From positions 12,018,618 through 12,082,617 of the forward strand of contig CM017565.1 of the NCBI GenBank assembly GCA_007844125.1: DNA of 64,000 nt. Direction: 5' to 3'. The DNA comes from Sinonovacula constricta (Eukaryota; Mollusca; Bivalvia; Cardiida; Solecurtidae). Below, one piece after another: positions 10,701 through 25,700 of this stretch (position 1 is the stretch's first letter; the number at the start of each line of letters is the position of its first letter). The notes under the pieces were generated by a model, which was given only the letters and a program-made list of their open reading frames with translations, did no database searches and was not told the origin of the DNA. The translations under genes and the position numbers were made by a program.

Positions 10701-13700
10701 AACTGGGTCATGTGGGGTCAAAAAGAAGGTCACTAGGTCAAATCTTAGAGAAAGCTTGTGAACACACTAGGGGCCACACTTATAGGCCAATCTTCATCAA
10801 ACTTGATCAGAATGTTTGTCTGCGTGAAATATTGGATGAGTTCATTAATGGGTCACTTGGGGTCAAAAAATAGGTCACTATATCAAATCTTAGCCAAAGC
10901 TCGTGAACATACTAGAGGCCCCATTTATGGCCCAATCTTCACCAAACTTGGCCAGCATGTTTGCCAGTATGAAATCTTACATATGGTTTGAAGCGAGTCA
11001 TGCGGATTCAGTAGGTTACTTGGTTAAATTCTAGAAAATGTTATCAACCTAGTGGCCACACTTATGGTCCAGTCTTCACCAAAGATTTCTCAAAAAGCTC
11101 TTAATTACTTGATGCCAGATTTGAGCCTACAAAAAGCCTGTGTCATCAGGTGAGTGATTAAGGGCCATCATGGCCCTCTTGTTTTAGCATATTGATGACC
11201 CATTGATTGGAATACATGTAAATATAAAAGAATATATTAATGTTACCATTTTTTGTCAGTCTTGTAGTACCAGATCATGATTATATCGTAAGTCTATATA
11301 ATTTTGGGTTTTCACAATAAGAATAGTGACTATTTTATTACATCTGTTACGATATTTTCATTTGTTTTCCCATTTGTCATTTCTTTTCTGGTATGAACTA
11401 TTGTTACAGTTTATTCTATTTTGATGTTGTTGTGTTGTCTTTATGTCTTATTTTCTAAACAATGTATCAATACTCAAAAATAGGTATAGATAATCGGTGA
11501 ATAGAGAATATCAATAATCTATCAATATTTGTGTACTTTTATTCCCTTGTACAATCCTGAGTGTGTTGTATTAGTGTTTACCATAGCTGTCTTATTGCAC
11601 ACTTAAGTTTAATAAATATTCACACTTTCCAATATTACTGATCCAAGCATCTACAGTATAACACTATTGATGTTTCATTGTGTTCAGCTTCAAAGCTGTT
11701 GCTGTATACAGAGTTATTGCAGAGTAGTGCCAACACCAAAAGAAAATGGGTATTGCAGACCTAGGTTTTGTGTGAAACCATAAATTCATTTATTGTCTTG
11801 TGCTTCACATTTAATTGGTCCTTTGTGGGCTCTTAAACTTTTTGTTCCTGGTACTTATAATACATGTAATTAGGAGATTATGCCAGCCTTTACATAATGT
11901 TTTAAGTATTGGCCTAGTGAGACTGTTTTCAGTAAAGGCAGTCTAATATTTATATAACATTGTCTTGTCAGCATTGAATTGGCAGATTTAAATTTAATTT
12001 CACCTTTTTTTTGTATTTCAAATAGAATCATAAAGAAAAACAGTCTGCACGGTTATATTTTAATTAGCCCTTAGCCTGCCAGTATCAAAATAATCAACAT
12101 TACATGAATAGTGTAGATCCAGATCAGACAGCTTCCACTAGGCGCTTTCTAATCAGGATCTGCATTATCTGCCGCAATGTTTTAAGTCTTATGTCTAGTT
12201 ACCTTTTTATAATGTTTTATTACAAACTAAGAATTTTGTTTGGGCTAAAGAAAAGTGTAGCCTGCTATAAAGTAAAAGGATAAGTATCAACAAAACACTA
12301 TTTTTTTACAAGTTATTTTTATCTTAATCATATCATGAATAATGTTCAACAACAATGTAGTTTTAAATCCTTGATCAAGTAACTGATGCTGGTACAAGAT
12401 CACCAAGTTAGAACAGCTACACAGCTTGTGACAGTTTATTATTGAGCTGATGTCCATGTAGTCCAATGGTTATGTTTCGTGTCACACCATACTCAAGACA
12501 GATTTTATGGAATTGTCAGCTTATTCTGCCTGATTGCTTGCAAATGCAGCTGTATTGACTGTTTGGTCACAGTACATAAATGCTCATGAAAGCTTTACTG
12601 TGGGTGTTTCAGGGTTTAAAGAACTAAAATTCAGTAGCTTCTTTGCATTTCAGCTGCATGCACATAACAAAGTTTTTATAACAGGAACTGCCCTGGTGCT
12701 CAAAAGATGGGGAAACCACTCCAGGTACAGATGGCCTGTGAGTTAATCACATGTTGCTATAAATTCATTAAAGTGTTAATGGTAAAGCTCTCTTGCTTAT
12801 GCTAAAGTAAATATATCATTAAGAAGTTTTCAAAGTGGTCCGGCTAAGTCCAGTGTCAGAATAAGTGTTAACAGTAAAGCTTTCTTGTTTACGCTAAAGT
12901 AAATATATCATAAAGAAGTTTTCAAAGTGGTTCGGCTTAGCCTAGTGTCAGAATAATGACTGTGTATTGTTGGATTTGGGTACGGATAGGTGTGGCATCA
13001 AGTCAGGTATTCATGTCAGGATAATGTGACTGGGTATAGCTGGCTTTGGCATCATGTTAGGCATGCATGTGAGGATAATAGCAATTGATATGGCTGGATG
13101 TGGCATCATTTACAGTGTAGACAGCACTTTATCTTAAAAGTGCGTAAAGTCTCTAGTGACAGAAAGATTTTAGATTATTCATAAATATTAAGGCCAAACT
13201 GTACCTATAAATCACAAGACAAATCTTCATATTTTGATACTAGTGGCATTCTCGACACAATATGGCCCACTGGCCATGTACTTAACAATTACACAAGGAA
13301 CCTATGCTAGTGAGATGGTCAATGTCTGGCCAGCACTGTTGTACAGTGTACAGGGACTGTGTCACTGATGGCTCAGACAGAAGGGACCAACATCAAGGCC
13401 GTGCAGTTAACAGGTGTGGGTAGGCTCAAGTCTGCCTCACCCATGTATCATACTGCACACAACCATTGGTACAACTGGATTAGTATCTGTCATAAAGTCT
13501 GTAAGTTTTCTGTTATTGTAAGTTTATAGAAACTTGTGTCCATCTTATAAAATCAGTTCCTGGACACTGAGAAAAGATTTGCATTTCATTGATTTAGGTT
13601 TGCATTTCATTAATAAACATTCCAGTTATTACCACTGAGTTATATGTTACTAAGAGACAATGCTTTACATGTGACAAACACCTTTTGCTGTTGATTTTTT

Positions 13701-16700
13701 TCTGGCCAGCAAATTTTGTTGAGCAATTTGATATGATTAAGTCATAACCATAAACACAGCATAATTAGCACATTTTTGTTATTTGTGTATTACAGTATGT
13801 TGCAACACTTTATCAGCACTAGTTTTTATGTTCATTTATTGTAAGATTTAACCATCAATATGATACAGACATACTTGTTTTTGCTGATGGTCTCCTGTCT
13901 GTATGCATTTATTCTAAAAATCAGTGATGACTATCTGATCAAACAAATAAGAAAAATGTAAGACACTAATCATTTTAGTTCCTTAAATATTCATACATGA
14001 CCATGTTTTGAGTTAGAATATGCTTGAAATTTATATCTTGAAACATTATCTGAATGGATGTAAAAGTTTGTTTTTTAGCAAGCTGTTCATTCATGTAACA
14101 ATTTAACATGAAGTTTGTAAATTTGGTTAACATGTGTATGTTATAAAATAAAGATAGATATACCTTATTAAATGGATTTCTCCTTTTTATTGATGTAATG
14201 ATTGTACTAATTGCTCACTGTGATAAGTCAATAAAGGAAATTATTTAGTCATAAATGTACAAAATGATATGTTTGTAATATGCAGTTGCACAACTTATGA
14301 TGACAAGTGTAGGGTGCATTATTTGTATCTGCTTTTGAGAAGGTAGTGACTCTAGTTTGTTTAGGAAAGTGGTTGAAAGGAAAGGCATTCAGACTTACAG
14401 ATGTCATTTGCGTTATCAGGGTACAACCTCCTAGTTGTCTGCTGTGTGCAGTAGGTTAACTCTATAACCAGATAAGCAACTATTGATTACACCTAGACTA
14501 CCTATGTTTATCCAGATCTACCTTTGACAGTGCTCTTATCCAGATTTGCACTATCTGCTGTTGAGTCTCAAGCAATATTTCATGTATGCATGCAATTATA
14601 AGCAAATAACTTAGAAGAAGCTGTAGTTATTCATAACTGTAGCAGGCTATGGGTAAACAAGGTGAGAGACACAGAGTGATACAGTATGCAGGTGGCTTTC
14701 CTGCTGCCCCTCTAAGTGGTTACAAGAACTTTGCTGCTGGAGTTGAAGCTGAGGTGTGCAATGAGTTATGATGTTGATGAGAATTCATGTAATTGGAAGG
14801 AGAACCAATGAAATAAGACTGTTTTCATGAAGGATGATGACGCATATCAGCTCTCATTTTCTGAAAATTTACCTTAATAAGACTAGACAGATAGGGGAGA
14901 TGATAAGGAAAAGAAACTGTGAAAATATGGGAGTAGTTGTAATAAATGAAATTGGATAGTGTGTGTGCAAGCATGGATATTTGTGTCAGGAAGATTATGA
15001 ACTTCTTGCTACCCTATTAACTGTTAGACCTGGTGATGCCTGCATCATACCCAAGGTGAGCAGTTAACCAAGATCTCTGAATGATGCAGGCAGTGGGCTT
15101 TATAGATGTTGACTGGAACAGAGTTCCATAACATTTACTTGCTCTCTTTTCTTGTATGGTTTTAAACATTTGGCTCAGTCATTTTTAGCTCACCTGAGCT
15201 CAATGTGCTTAAGGTGTGCTTTTCTGATACTCCTTTGTCTGATGTCAACAATTTAACTTGTGAAAACACTAGTTTCTACAGTTTTTATCCAACCTTCATC
15301 AAACTTTGTCAGAATCAATGTTTATCTGCATGAAATCTTGGATGAGTTTGTTATTGGATCATGTGGGGTCAAAAAGTAGGTCAATAGGTCAAATCTGAGA
15401 AAAAGCTTGTGAACACACTAGAGGCCCCATTTATGGTCCAATCTTCATATTTGGTCAGAATGTTTGCAAATATGAAATCTTAGATGCAAATGAAGTGGAT
15501 CATGTGGTTTCAATAGGTTACTAGGTAAAATTCTAGAAAATGTTATCAACCCATTGGCCACACTTACAGTGCAATTTTCACCAAAGATTTCTAAAGTAAA
15601 TAATCCCTAAAATACTTGATGCCAGATATGAGCCTACTAAATGCCTGTGTCCTCAGGTGAGCAATGTAGGGCCACCGTGAAATTCTTGTTTTCCATCTGC
15701 TTTTATGTAGCCTATACTTAAATACAATCTTCATTTCAGTATGGTGGGCAGATTCAGTGAAACATAATTGTTCATATTGATTTTGTAAGACACTCAAGAT
15801 ATTCAAATGATAAAATTGATGTTTGTTGTTTATACTTTTTTAGTTACATGGGTATTGGTCTAGCAGCTCAGGGAGTCAATCAAAACAGATTGCCAGGTAA
15901 ATGGTATATTTGTGACTGCATTATTTTAGTAAAACACTTTCTTGTTAAAAAAAGCAAAGTTATGGTACTCTTGTATCCACATTATCAGTGTTTTATTTCT
16001 TTATTCATTGCATGCTGATTTAGTCTGTTTCTCATAAAAGATCTACTGTTGTACGAAGTTTAAAATCATAATTGATTTTTCAAATTTATCCTACTGATTA
16101 CATGTTTTTCTTGTCATATCTAAACATACACAATAAGATCTCATATTTTAACCCATTGCCATCTTGAAGAAGCTACACTTATTTTTGTATTACAGGCTGG
16201 GACAAGCAGTCCTATGGTTACCATGGAGATGATGGAAACTCATTCTGCTCGTCGGGTCACGGGGAGCCATACGGTCCCACGTTCTCAACAGGAGACGTAA
16301 TTGGCTGCTGTGTGAATCTTGTGGAGAACACATGCTTCTATACAAAAAATGGAGTCAACCTAGGTAGACTATTTTCTATCATTTTGCAGATTCTGTAAGC
16401 CATGTTCATTTTCTGCCTCCTTAAAATTTTGTAAAAAAAGCAACACTGGTTGGCATATCTTATTGGTGGAAAAGCAACAGCATTACATTGTAGAGATCTT
16501 TCTTTGCTAGTGTTCTTTTTTTTTATTTACTCACAAACACACAATGTCATGGTGAATTTGTTTTTGTTTTTAATTAATTTTTAAAAAATGCTGTATTACA
16601 ACTTTTGTTGGCTTAAATTTAATCTTCTTTTTTTTTTTTTTTTTTTTTTTCAGGTATTGCTTTCACAGATTTACCTGTAAGTATAATTATCTAATACTTT

Positions 16701-19700
16701 ATCATGACTGCTGTGCTTGTGCTATTGTTCTTGTTCTTTACAGAAGATAGGCCATGTTTATTTTGAGATAATCATACTCGTGGGGGTCGTGGTTTGCTGT
16801 ATGAAATGAAATTTAATTCAGTTTTAAATACTAGCTAAAACCTGGACATATCAGATTTGCAATTAAAGACTATTTATTTAATTGCATCTTTTGGTTAAGT
16901 GTCTAGATGTTATGGCACTGGCATCCTTTTATACCATCATGATTGACAATGTCTCAATATAATGAAGGCAGTATTGTTATGTGACTTGTGTTATAACCCC
17001 AGGCACAAGTTGTAATTATTTGTAATAATAAAATTGTATAGTGACAAACAGTTTTGCCCCTATAATTGCACTACCCCATACCAAAAATGTAAAATTCAAA
17101 ATATTGACTATTCTTTTTTACGATGTTCTGCCTGTTGACCTTTCCATCAGAAAGGCTCTACTAGGATTTTACACTTTAAAACAGATTCAAGGGCATTTTC
17201 ATGGTTATTGAAGCTTGCTATGGTGATTTCCCTCTTAGTCTGCCAAGCACGACTTGATCAGAATTGTACATTTACACATTTGCTGCCTTTTCTACGTGTA
17301 TATAAATTGTTTTACATATGCATGAAATTGAAAAAACTAACAATTAAGTATGTAATATTTATATCTAGGATTTTTAGGATAAATTTACTGCTGCATATTC
17401 TTATATTTTACCTTGTATAAAACCTTGCAGTGTAAGGCCATAAATGAGTCAAGTTATTCAATGATGTTAATCAACTTTCTAGAATACTGATTACACTGCC
17501 TTACATGTACATATTATTATATAGCCTCATCGTAAAATATTGACTAAGTTATCATCCTTTCTATTGTAGCACAACCTGTACCCCACTGTAGGATTACAGA
17601 CACCTGGGGAAGTGGTGGAGGCCAACTTTGGACAAACACCCTTCATTTTTGATATTGAAGACTATATGAGGGTATGTTGGCAGCTTCGTCCAGCTAAAGT
17701 TACATCTTTTATAATCAGCTTTTCTTGTAAAGGTTGTAACAGGATATGTTGGCCACGTGATAGAATACTGCAAACAAGTGCAGTTCATTGTCAAAGTCAT
17801 AGCATGCTATCATTTGGAAAGAACTCTTGCGGCATGCACATTCATGTTACTACCATTTTTATGTGGGATAAATAGGTATTTAACATTATCTTTAGAATTG
17901 TATGGAGAAATAGAATAATATAAAGTTCTTTAAAAAAAACTGCTGTACTTTGATGTTTAGTTGTTTATGAAGAACAATTGCAGGCCAGTGCTTATTGAGA
18001 ATTGCTGGTTGATGATACTTTTTAAATCCTAAAGATTTGCTAGTGGCTGTTAATAAGTTATACAGAAGAGTTGCCAGACCTTCTTCGTTAATGAAGAGTT
18101 GCCAGACCTTGTTCGTTAATGCGGAAGAATTGCTGATTGGTGTTTGTTAATTCATAACAACAGTTTGATGTTTATTTGCTAATGTGAAGAATTGCTGATT
18201 GATGTTCATTCGTTATTGCAGATGTATTGCAGCTTGATGTTTATTTATTATTAAAGATGAATTGCAGCTTTATATTTGTTTGTTAATGCAGGAGAATTGC
18301 ATGGTTGATGTCCATTCAGTAATGCAGAACAATTGCTGTCCTATTTTTATTCCTTAATGCAGAAAGATTGCTGGTCTGTGATTATACTAAATGCAGGAGA
18401 AGTACAGCTTGATGTTTATTAGTTAATACATTGCAATTGCTGGTAGATGTTTTCATTAATAAAGAAGAATTTTATATAAAATGCAGTGGAATTGCTGGAT
18501 GTTGTTTATTCATTAATGCAGAATTGTTAGACCATGTTTATTCATAAAATACAGAAGAATTACTTGCCAATGTTTATTAATTTATTCAAAAGAATTGTTG
18601 GGTAATGTTTATTTATTAATGCTGGCCAATGTAAGGTAGTTTATTCAGAATTGCTTTATGATGTTAATGTAGAAGAATTCCTGGATGTTGTTTATTCATT
18701 TATTCAGAAGAATTGCTGGTCAATGTTTTTCAGGAATGGAAGATGAAAACCAGGCTGACAATAGAACGATTCCCAGTCAGTGATAAAAAAGGCGAGTGGC
18801 AGACAGCATTACAAAGGTAACTGGTCCCTTTGTAAGATTGTGATTTCTTTGTTGCTTAAACAACAGAAATTTTGCTGTTACTTATATCATAAAGATTCAA
18901 TAATTTGTTGCTGTTTTTGCACTGAAACAAAAACTTAAAACTGCTTAAAATCTTTCCTCTTAATTGTACAGTTATATACAATGCAAAATCATAGAAGTTC
19001 AAAGGATAGTTTCTGTATATTATATAACTTTTGAACCTTTTATGTCTGTTAAACAGGAATTTAGAACCTGGTAGCTGTTGGATTTATTTATTTGTATTTA
19101 TTTTAAACTAAAAATTTTATCTAACTTATGGTGTCACCTGCTCAACATGGCAGACAAATGGGGATAACTTTTTCTAACATTATTGGCATCAGTGTCACTC
19201 TTTTACAACTTTTACTCTTTACTTTCGCATGATTCGCAGCTGGGAACTTAATAACATGGAAAGGTGTAGCTTTACATTTTAGAAGAACCATAATTTAGCT
19301 AATCTCAATCTTTGAAAAATAAAGTTCCATAAAAAAAATGTTTCTGGAGAAAAACACTTTAGCATGCATTCTCACCGAACTTTGATCATGGATACCTTAT
19401 GTACATGTGTTAAAATACAAGAACCTTAACTCTAGCTGCTCTTATTCTTGAGTTAACCCCTTTAGATAACATTGCCAAAAATCAACATCCCTCTGACAAC
19501 ACCTTGAGTAAAGGTGACAATATAAAATCCGACTGTTATGTTTGTGCTCATTTTCAAATATTAATGAATAGGTTAAAATTTGTAAATAACATTTTATTTA
19601 TAAAGTATTTTAACTTGTTTTGACTGAAGAACATTTATACCCCACATTTTATCAACTGTCTCTATGTTGTATGTAACTCAGGATAGTGTCCACATACCTT

Positions 19701-22700
19701 GTGCACCATGGCTACTGTGCCACTGCTGAGGCCTTTGCCAAATCTACTGGCCAGGTGTTTGAGGAGGAGATTGTGTCCATTAAAAACAGGCAGAGTATGT
19801 ATAGCATATAGGGAATAATTGGAGCAAAAATCCTAGGAAAATGACTGAGCAAACCTAATTTGCAACTTCAGTAATAATTTGACTGTTATGTCTTTATATT
19901 CCAATTTTTAGATTATCTATTTTAAAGATTGTGTCATGATCTTAAAAATCTATGAAATAAACAAAAAAAATCACAAAGGTTTATATTAAATTGGATCACT
20001 TGTTACTTAATGGGGCTTTCTTCATTATTTCATTTTTAAGATGTATTAGACATCAACAGATTATGTTATGTTCAAAATCTCCTTATTTTGCAGATCGATA
20101 CACAGTAACATTCTAAGTTGTTAATTAAGCTTTACTTGCTAATAACCTAGACTTATTCTTATTTATCTTGCACATACATTCCAAGTTTATCTGAACATAA
20201 ATGGCTTTACAATGATCAAGAAATAGTGTCAGTCCTGTCAACTCAAAGCATGAGCTGGCTGATCTGGATCTTCATGATCAAAGTTAACCTGACGCTTGTT
20301 TTGTACTTGGCTGCAGGAATATCTAAGCTGATTCTAGCAGGCCGGATGGGAGAGGCTATTGAGACCACAACACAGCTGTATCCAGGACTGCTGGAGCGCA
20401 ATGCAAACTTGTTATTCATGTTAAAGTGTAGACAATTTATTGAGATGGTCAATGGGACAGACAGTGAAGTACGAGGTGCGGCCCTGCGCAGCCCTCGATC
20501 TCAGCATAGTGGAAGCAACCGTTCCAGTCCCTCACGGAGCCCTGTCCACCTGGCTCACTCGCCCCGTGTGGGCGGTCCTCAGCAGGCACACACTCAGGAA
20601 GTTGCAGCCCTAAAAGATCTAAACCCATCAAGTCACATTCATCTTTCCAAACACATCAACCCCATTTGTCAACAAACTCCAGTGCTGTCAGCAACGTCAT
20701 CCACAGCAACAGTGTAACAACCAATAGCAACCCATCTGTGACAAATAACCAATCAGACTGCAGACTGGCAGAGGAGTACCATGAATGCAGTCAATGCAGC
20801 GAGTATAAGTGTAAACAGTGTATCATTGAATGGAACAGAACCTCGGTTCATTGAGGATGTGGAAATGCATGATGGTGTGTGTATATCAGACGATTCTAGT
20901 GTACTGACTAATGGAAGTAGTGCTAATGGACACACAATGAATGGGGACAGCTGTGATGGGGACAAGGATACAGACATGGGTATGTACTCTTTCACTATTC
21001 TCTTTGTAAACACAGGCAAAACAGTTGACCTGGCTTAGTTCAGTGTAACCTACTTGTATGTCAGTTGTGCAGAAGTGTACTGAGTACTCTATTCATTGAC
21101 TGATCTGTATGTTGCAATGTGGCTCCCACAAATCAATGAAAGTTTTGTCACATACAATGTTCTTGTTGGCCTATACCATCAAGTCCCTGGGACTCATTGC
21201 TGTAAAAAATATTGAGTCCAATGTGATTCCTGCCGAGCCTCCAAAAAATTAACCCTTTTTGTGTTTATTTTGTACAGTAAAATATCAGACTCTCTCACAC
21301 ACAGCTGCTTGATCAGGGTTTCTCTGCCCAAATATTCTTGTAGTTCAGATTATTAACTGAATGCATGGAGACTTTGATATATACTGTTGAAATATTATGT
21401 AAATAAATAATGAGGTAATAATTATGTTATTGATGTCATGTTGGTTTTTCATTGGTTCATTTGGTTGACAGTGCTGTATTAACATAACATGTAGATCTAA
21501 ATTGTAACAAATAACATTAACTAATGCAATATTGTGTTGAGTGATGTATGAATAGTCAAAGATGATTACACATAGCTTGATTTGCAAATTTTGATTCCTT
21601 TACGATGACGTTACTTGTAGTATGTTTGACTAAAGCACTTTTTTTGAAAGTCTGTACATCCATTTTTAGTTGTAAACACATTGTCTCAATGCAGCATTGG
21701 CAGCCTATTGATATTCTGTCAATTTCAGAGCCAGTTGTACTAACCAATCATTAAGTTTAAACTATGGGCTATGAGTCATTTTTTCTGAAAGTTTCAGGCC
21801 TGAGACTTTATCTTTTTTGCAAAGGTAGCCATGTTTCAAAGTTTAACATTGATTACATGTATTAACTATTAAAAGAGACTGTTTTTTTATAATTACACTC
21901 ATTCTGTGATGCCTTTATAGTGAAAACATTGTGACCAGTCAAGGTCAATACTTACTAAATAAAATAATAACCCTGATATAGATGTCGCTACTGCTAAATA
22001 AAATAATAACCCTGATATAGATGTCGCTACTGCTAAATAAAATAATAATCCTGATATAGATGTCGCTACTGCTACTTTCGGTTTCCAATCAGACAGGTGA
22101 AAAGACTATATGAAATATATAACAGGAAGTCATTTGACCAGCAGCAATTGGGTGATTATTTAACTACATTATGGAATTGTTGAAAAATGGATGATGCATC
22201 CAACATGCGCATCGTAATTACATAATTGTATCCACCGAATTTCATAGCACAAATAAATATGATTACACCGTAAACAAGATAAACAAGGACACTGCACTTA
22301 CAACACATTATCAAATTTACTATCAAACTTGATTATTTGTATGACTGTTTGCTATATGTGCCCAAATATTTCTGTTTATCCATCTAACCTTGTTACTGTT
22401 TTGTGCAGATGTGGATGTGCCTGGTCCCCAGAAGCGCCAGCTGTGTGGGGGCAACCAGCTGGCTGTGGAGAAGATGCTACAGTTTGGGCGAGAACTTCAT
22501 CAGATGAGCAACAAGCTCAAGAAAGAGACTGGAAATAATGAAGTGAACAGAAAACAGCTTCAGGTAGGATTATACTGGTCAGCTTGTAGCAACAAGTATT
22601 ACTAAAAATCCTCAATATGTAAGCAGTCAAGGTTTAATTTATGTCTGTAATATACTGCCACCTACATTCAAACAAAGCAAACGCTGAACATGCTAAAATG

Positions 22701-25700
22701 CAAATAATTGCAAAGTAACTCTGATCCCATAACTTTGACAATGTAACCAGTATTTACGAATAGCAACTCTGATCTAAACTTTGACATTGTAGCCAGTATT
22801 TATGAATAGCAACTCTTATCCCATAACTTTGACATAACCTGTATTTACCAATGGCAACTCTCATCCAGTGGCATTGTAACCTGTATTTACCAATGGCAAC
22901 TCTCATCCAGTGGCATTGTAACCTGTATTTAGGAATAGAAACTCGGATTCCATACCTAATCTGTCTTCACAAATTGCAAACTATCCCATAATCTTGACAT
23001 TTTATCCAGTATTTACAAATTGTAACTTTGATTCCATAAACTTGACATAACCAGTATTTACTAATGCCAACTCTCATCCCATAACTTTGACATTGTAACC
23101 TATATTTATAAATTGGAACTCTGATCCCAACAATTGGGGTGGGGGGGGGGGGGGTATGTGTTTAACTGCTGCCAAATAGCAGTTTAATGGGTGTTTAAAT
23201 CATCAATAATAGCAATAGTGTTGTATGGGTTAATATAACATACAGCATTCTATGGCATGTGTTTCAGGATGCATTCAGCCTGCTGGCGTATTCTGACCCA
23301 TGGAGCAGCCCCGTAGGGGGCCAGCTGGATCCGGTGCAGAGGGAGCCTGTGTGTGCTGCCTTAAATAGTGCCATCCTAGGTACAGGCTTCAACATCTTAC
23401 AACACTGTTTTCATATATCTCAAGCACAAGCACTTCACTATTTACAAAGCAGCCATTGTCAGTATTATTTATCTTAGAAAAGACAGTAGTTTAACATCCC
23501 TCAGTTCGCATGTTATTTAGTATGCATTTTAATGCATTTTCTATTCCAAAAGATTGATAAGAACCATAAAGAATAATCTGTCCACTTGTCCATGGATTTT
23601 TTTTTTTTTTCCTCAAAGAAGCTATGGATAATAGTGATTGGTTAGCTATGAAAATAAGTTGTCTTTTGTAAATTTATGTATTGTCTAAAAGCTTTAAAAA
23701 ATATGAAAAACATATTCCAATGGAATTAAGTTTTATTTTCAGTCAGATAAACCAATATCCATTTTTTTTTTTTTTTGCTCACCTGAGCACGATGTGCTCA
23801 AGATGAGCTTTTCTGATACCCCTTCATCCATTGTCTGTCGTGTTGCATCAACAATTTGCTTGTGAACATATAGTTTATATCCAATCTTCATAAAACTTGG
23901 TCAGAATGTTTTTCTGCAAGAAATCTTGGATGAGTTCATTATTGGGTCACTTGGGTAAAAAAAACTAGGACATAAGGCCATATTTAGAAAAACCTTGTGA
24001 ACACTCTAGAGACCACATTTATGGTCCAGTTTTTACTAAATTTGTCGAGAATGTTTGCTTGCATGAAATCTTGGATGAGCCTGGGTCATGTGGGGTCAAA
24101 AAAGTAGGTCATTAGGTCAAATCTTAGTAAAAACTTGCGAACACACTAAGACCACATTTATGCCTGATTCAGTAGGTCAGTAGGTAACATTCTAGAAAAT
24201 GTTAGCCCAGTGGCCATACTAATGGTCCAATCTTTCCCAAAGATTTCAAACAAATTTTTTACTCTTAATTTCTTGACGCCAGATGTGAGCCTACAAAAAG
24301 CCCATGTCCTCAGGTGAGCAATTCAGCGCCATCATGGCCCTCTTGTTTCAAGTTCAAAGTTCATATCTTACATATTTGGACAGTTCATATGACAAAATAG
24401 TACATATTCCAAAGTGTCAATGATTTCTGAATACAGAACACTTTCAATGAAATTGGTAATTTACTTAGAAGCATGTCTCAAGAGCCCACTTGGTGTTGTG
24501 TACTTTATGAGCTTGTCTTAATGGGCAGAGACATGCCCACTTGGTGCTTTGTACTTAATTAGTTGTTTTTTTAATTCGCAGGGACATGCCCACTTGGTGT
24601 TGTGTACTTTACTTTACGAGTTTTCTTATTTCTCAGGAACATGCCCACTTGGTATTGTGTACTTTATGTGCTTGTCTGAATGGAAAGAGACATGCCCACT
24701 TGGTGTTATGTACTTTACTTTACGAGTTTTCCTAATTCTCAGGAACATGCCCACTTGGTATTGTGTACTTTATGTGCTTGTCTGAATGGAAAGAGACATG
24801 CCCACTTGGTGTTATGTACTTTATGTGCATGGTCCTAATGGGAAGAGGTATGCCCACTTGGTGCTTTGTACTTAATAAGTTTTCTTAATTCGCAGGGTCA
24901 TGCCCACTTGATGTTGTGTACTTTACGAGTTTTCTTAATTCGCAGGAACATGCCCACTTGGTATTGTGTACTTTATGAGCTTGTCTTAATGGAAGAGACA
25001 TGCTTAGTTGGTATTATGTACTTTATGAGCTTGTCTTAATTGGAAGAGATATGGTATTATGTACTTTATGTGCTTGTCTTAATGGAAGAGACATGCCTAG
25101 TTGGTATTTTGTACTTTATGAGCTTGTCGTAATGGGAAGAGATATGCCCTCTTGGTGTTGTGTACTTTATGTGCTTGTCTTAATGGAAGAAACATGCCTA
25201 GTTGGTATTGTGTACTTTATCAGTTTGTCTTACTGGGAAGAGATATACCCACTTGGTATTGTGTACTTTATGTGCTTGTCTTGCATGCCCACCTGATAAT
25301 GTGTACTTTATGAGCTTGTCTTAATGGGCAGGGATATGTCTACTTGGTATTATATATATATCAATGAAGAGGGTTGTGGGTAAATTGACCCTCCCTCAGG
25401 CAATGACTGACAGGACCCTTTAGCCATTTAAGTAATGGGATTTCCCCACGTGATCGCGATGGCCAGCCCAAGCTTAGACTGGTTAGACAGTTGATATGGA
25501 AGTGGTGGATATTTCGTTACACAGTATGCATGTTTTAAAACAAAGTTAATGCTTTTATAATTATATTTAAATGAACTTTACTGGTCGGTAGAGCGTCTGC
25601 TCCAGGTACAGGAGGCCCTTGGTTCGATCCAGGGCCGAGACATACCAAAGTCGTTAAAAATGGTAGTGGTATAGCTCCCATGCTAATGCTCACGCAGATA

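Noticed and set aside
20226..20316. Met upstream of the RANBP9 CTLH segment as a start codon
   Set aside because: The acceptor ggctgcag at 20316 joins in phase to the LisH exon, so the upstream codons are intronic.
25595..25645. Possible tRNA gene (A and B boxes)
   Set aside because: No matching acceptor stem, and a SINE body and tail follow directly; it is a tRNA-derived SINE head.
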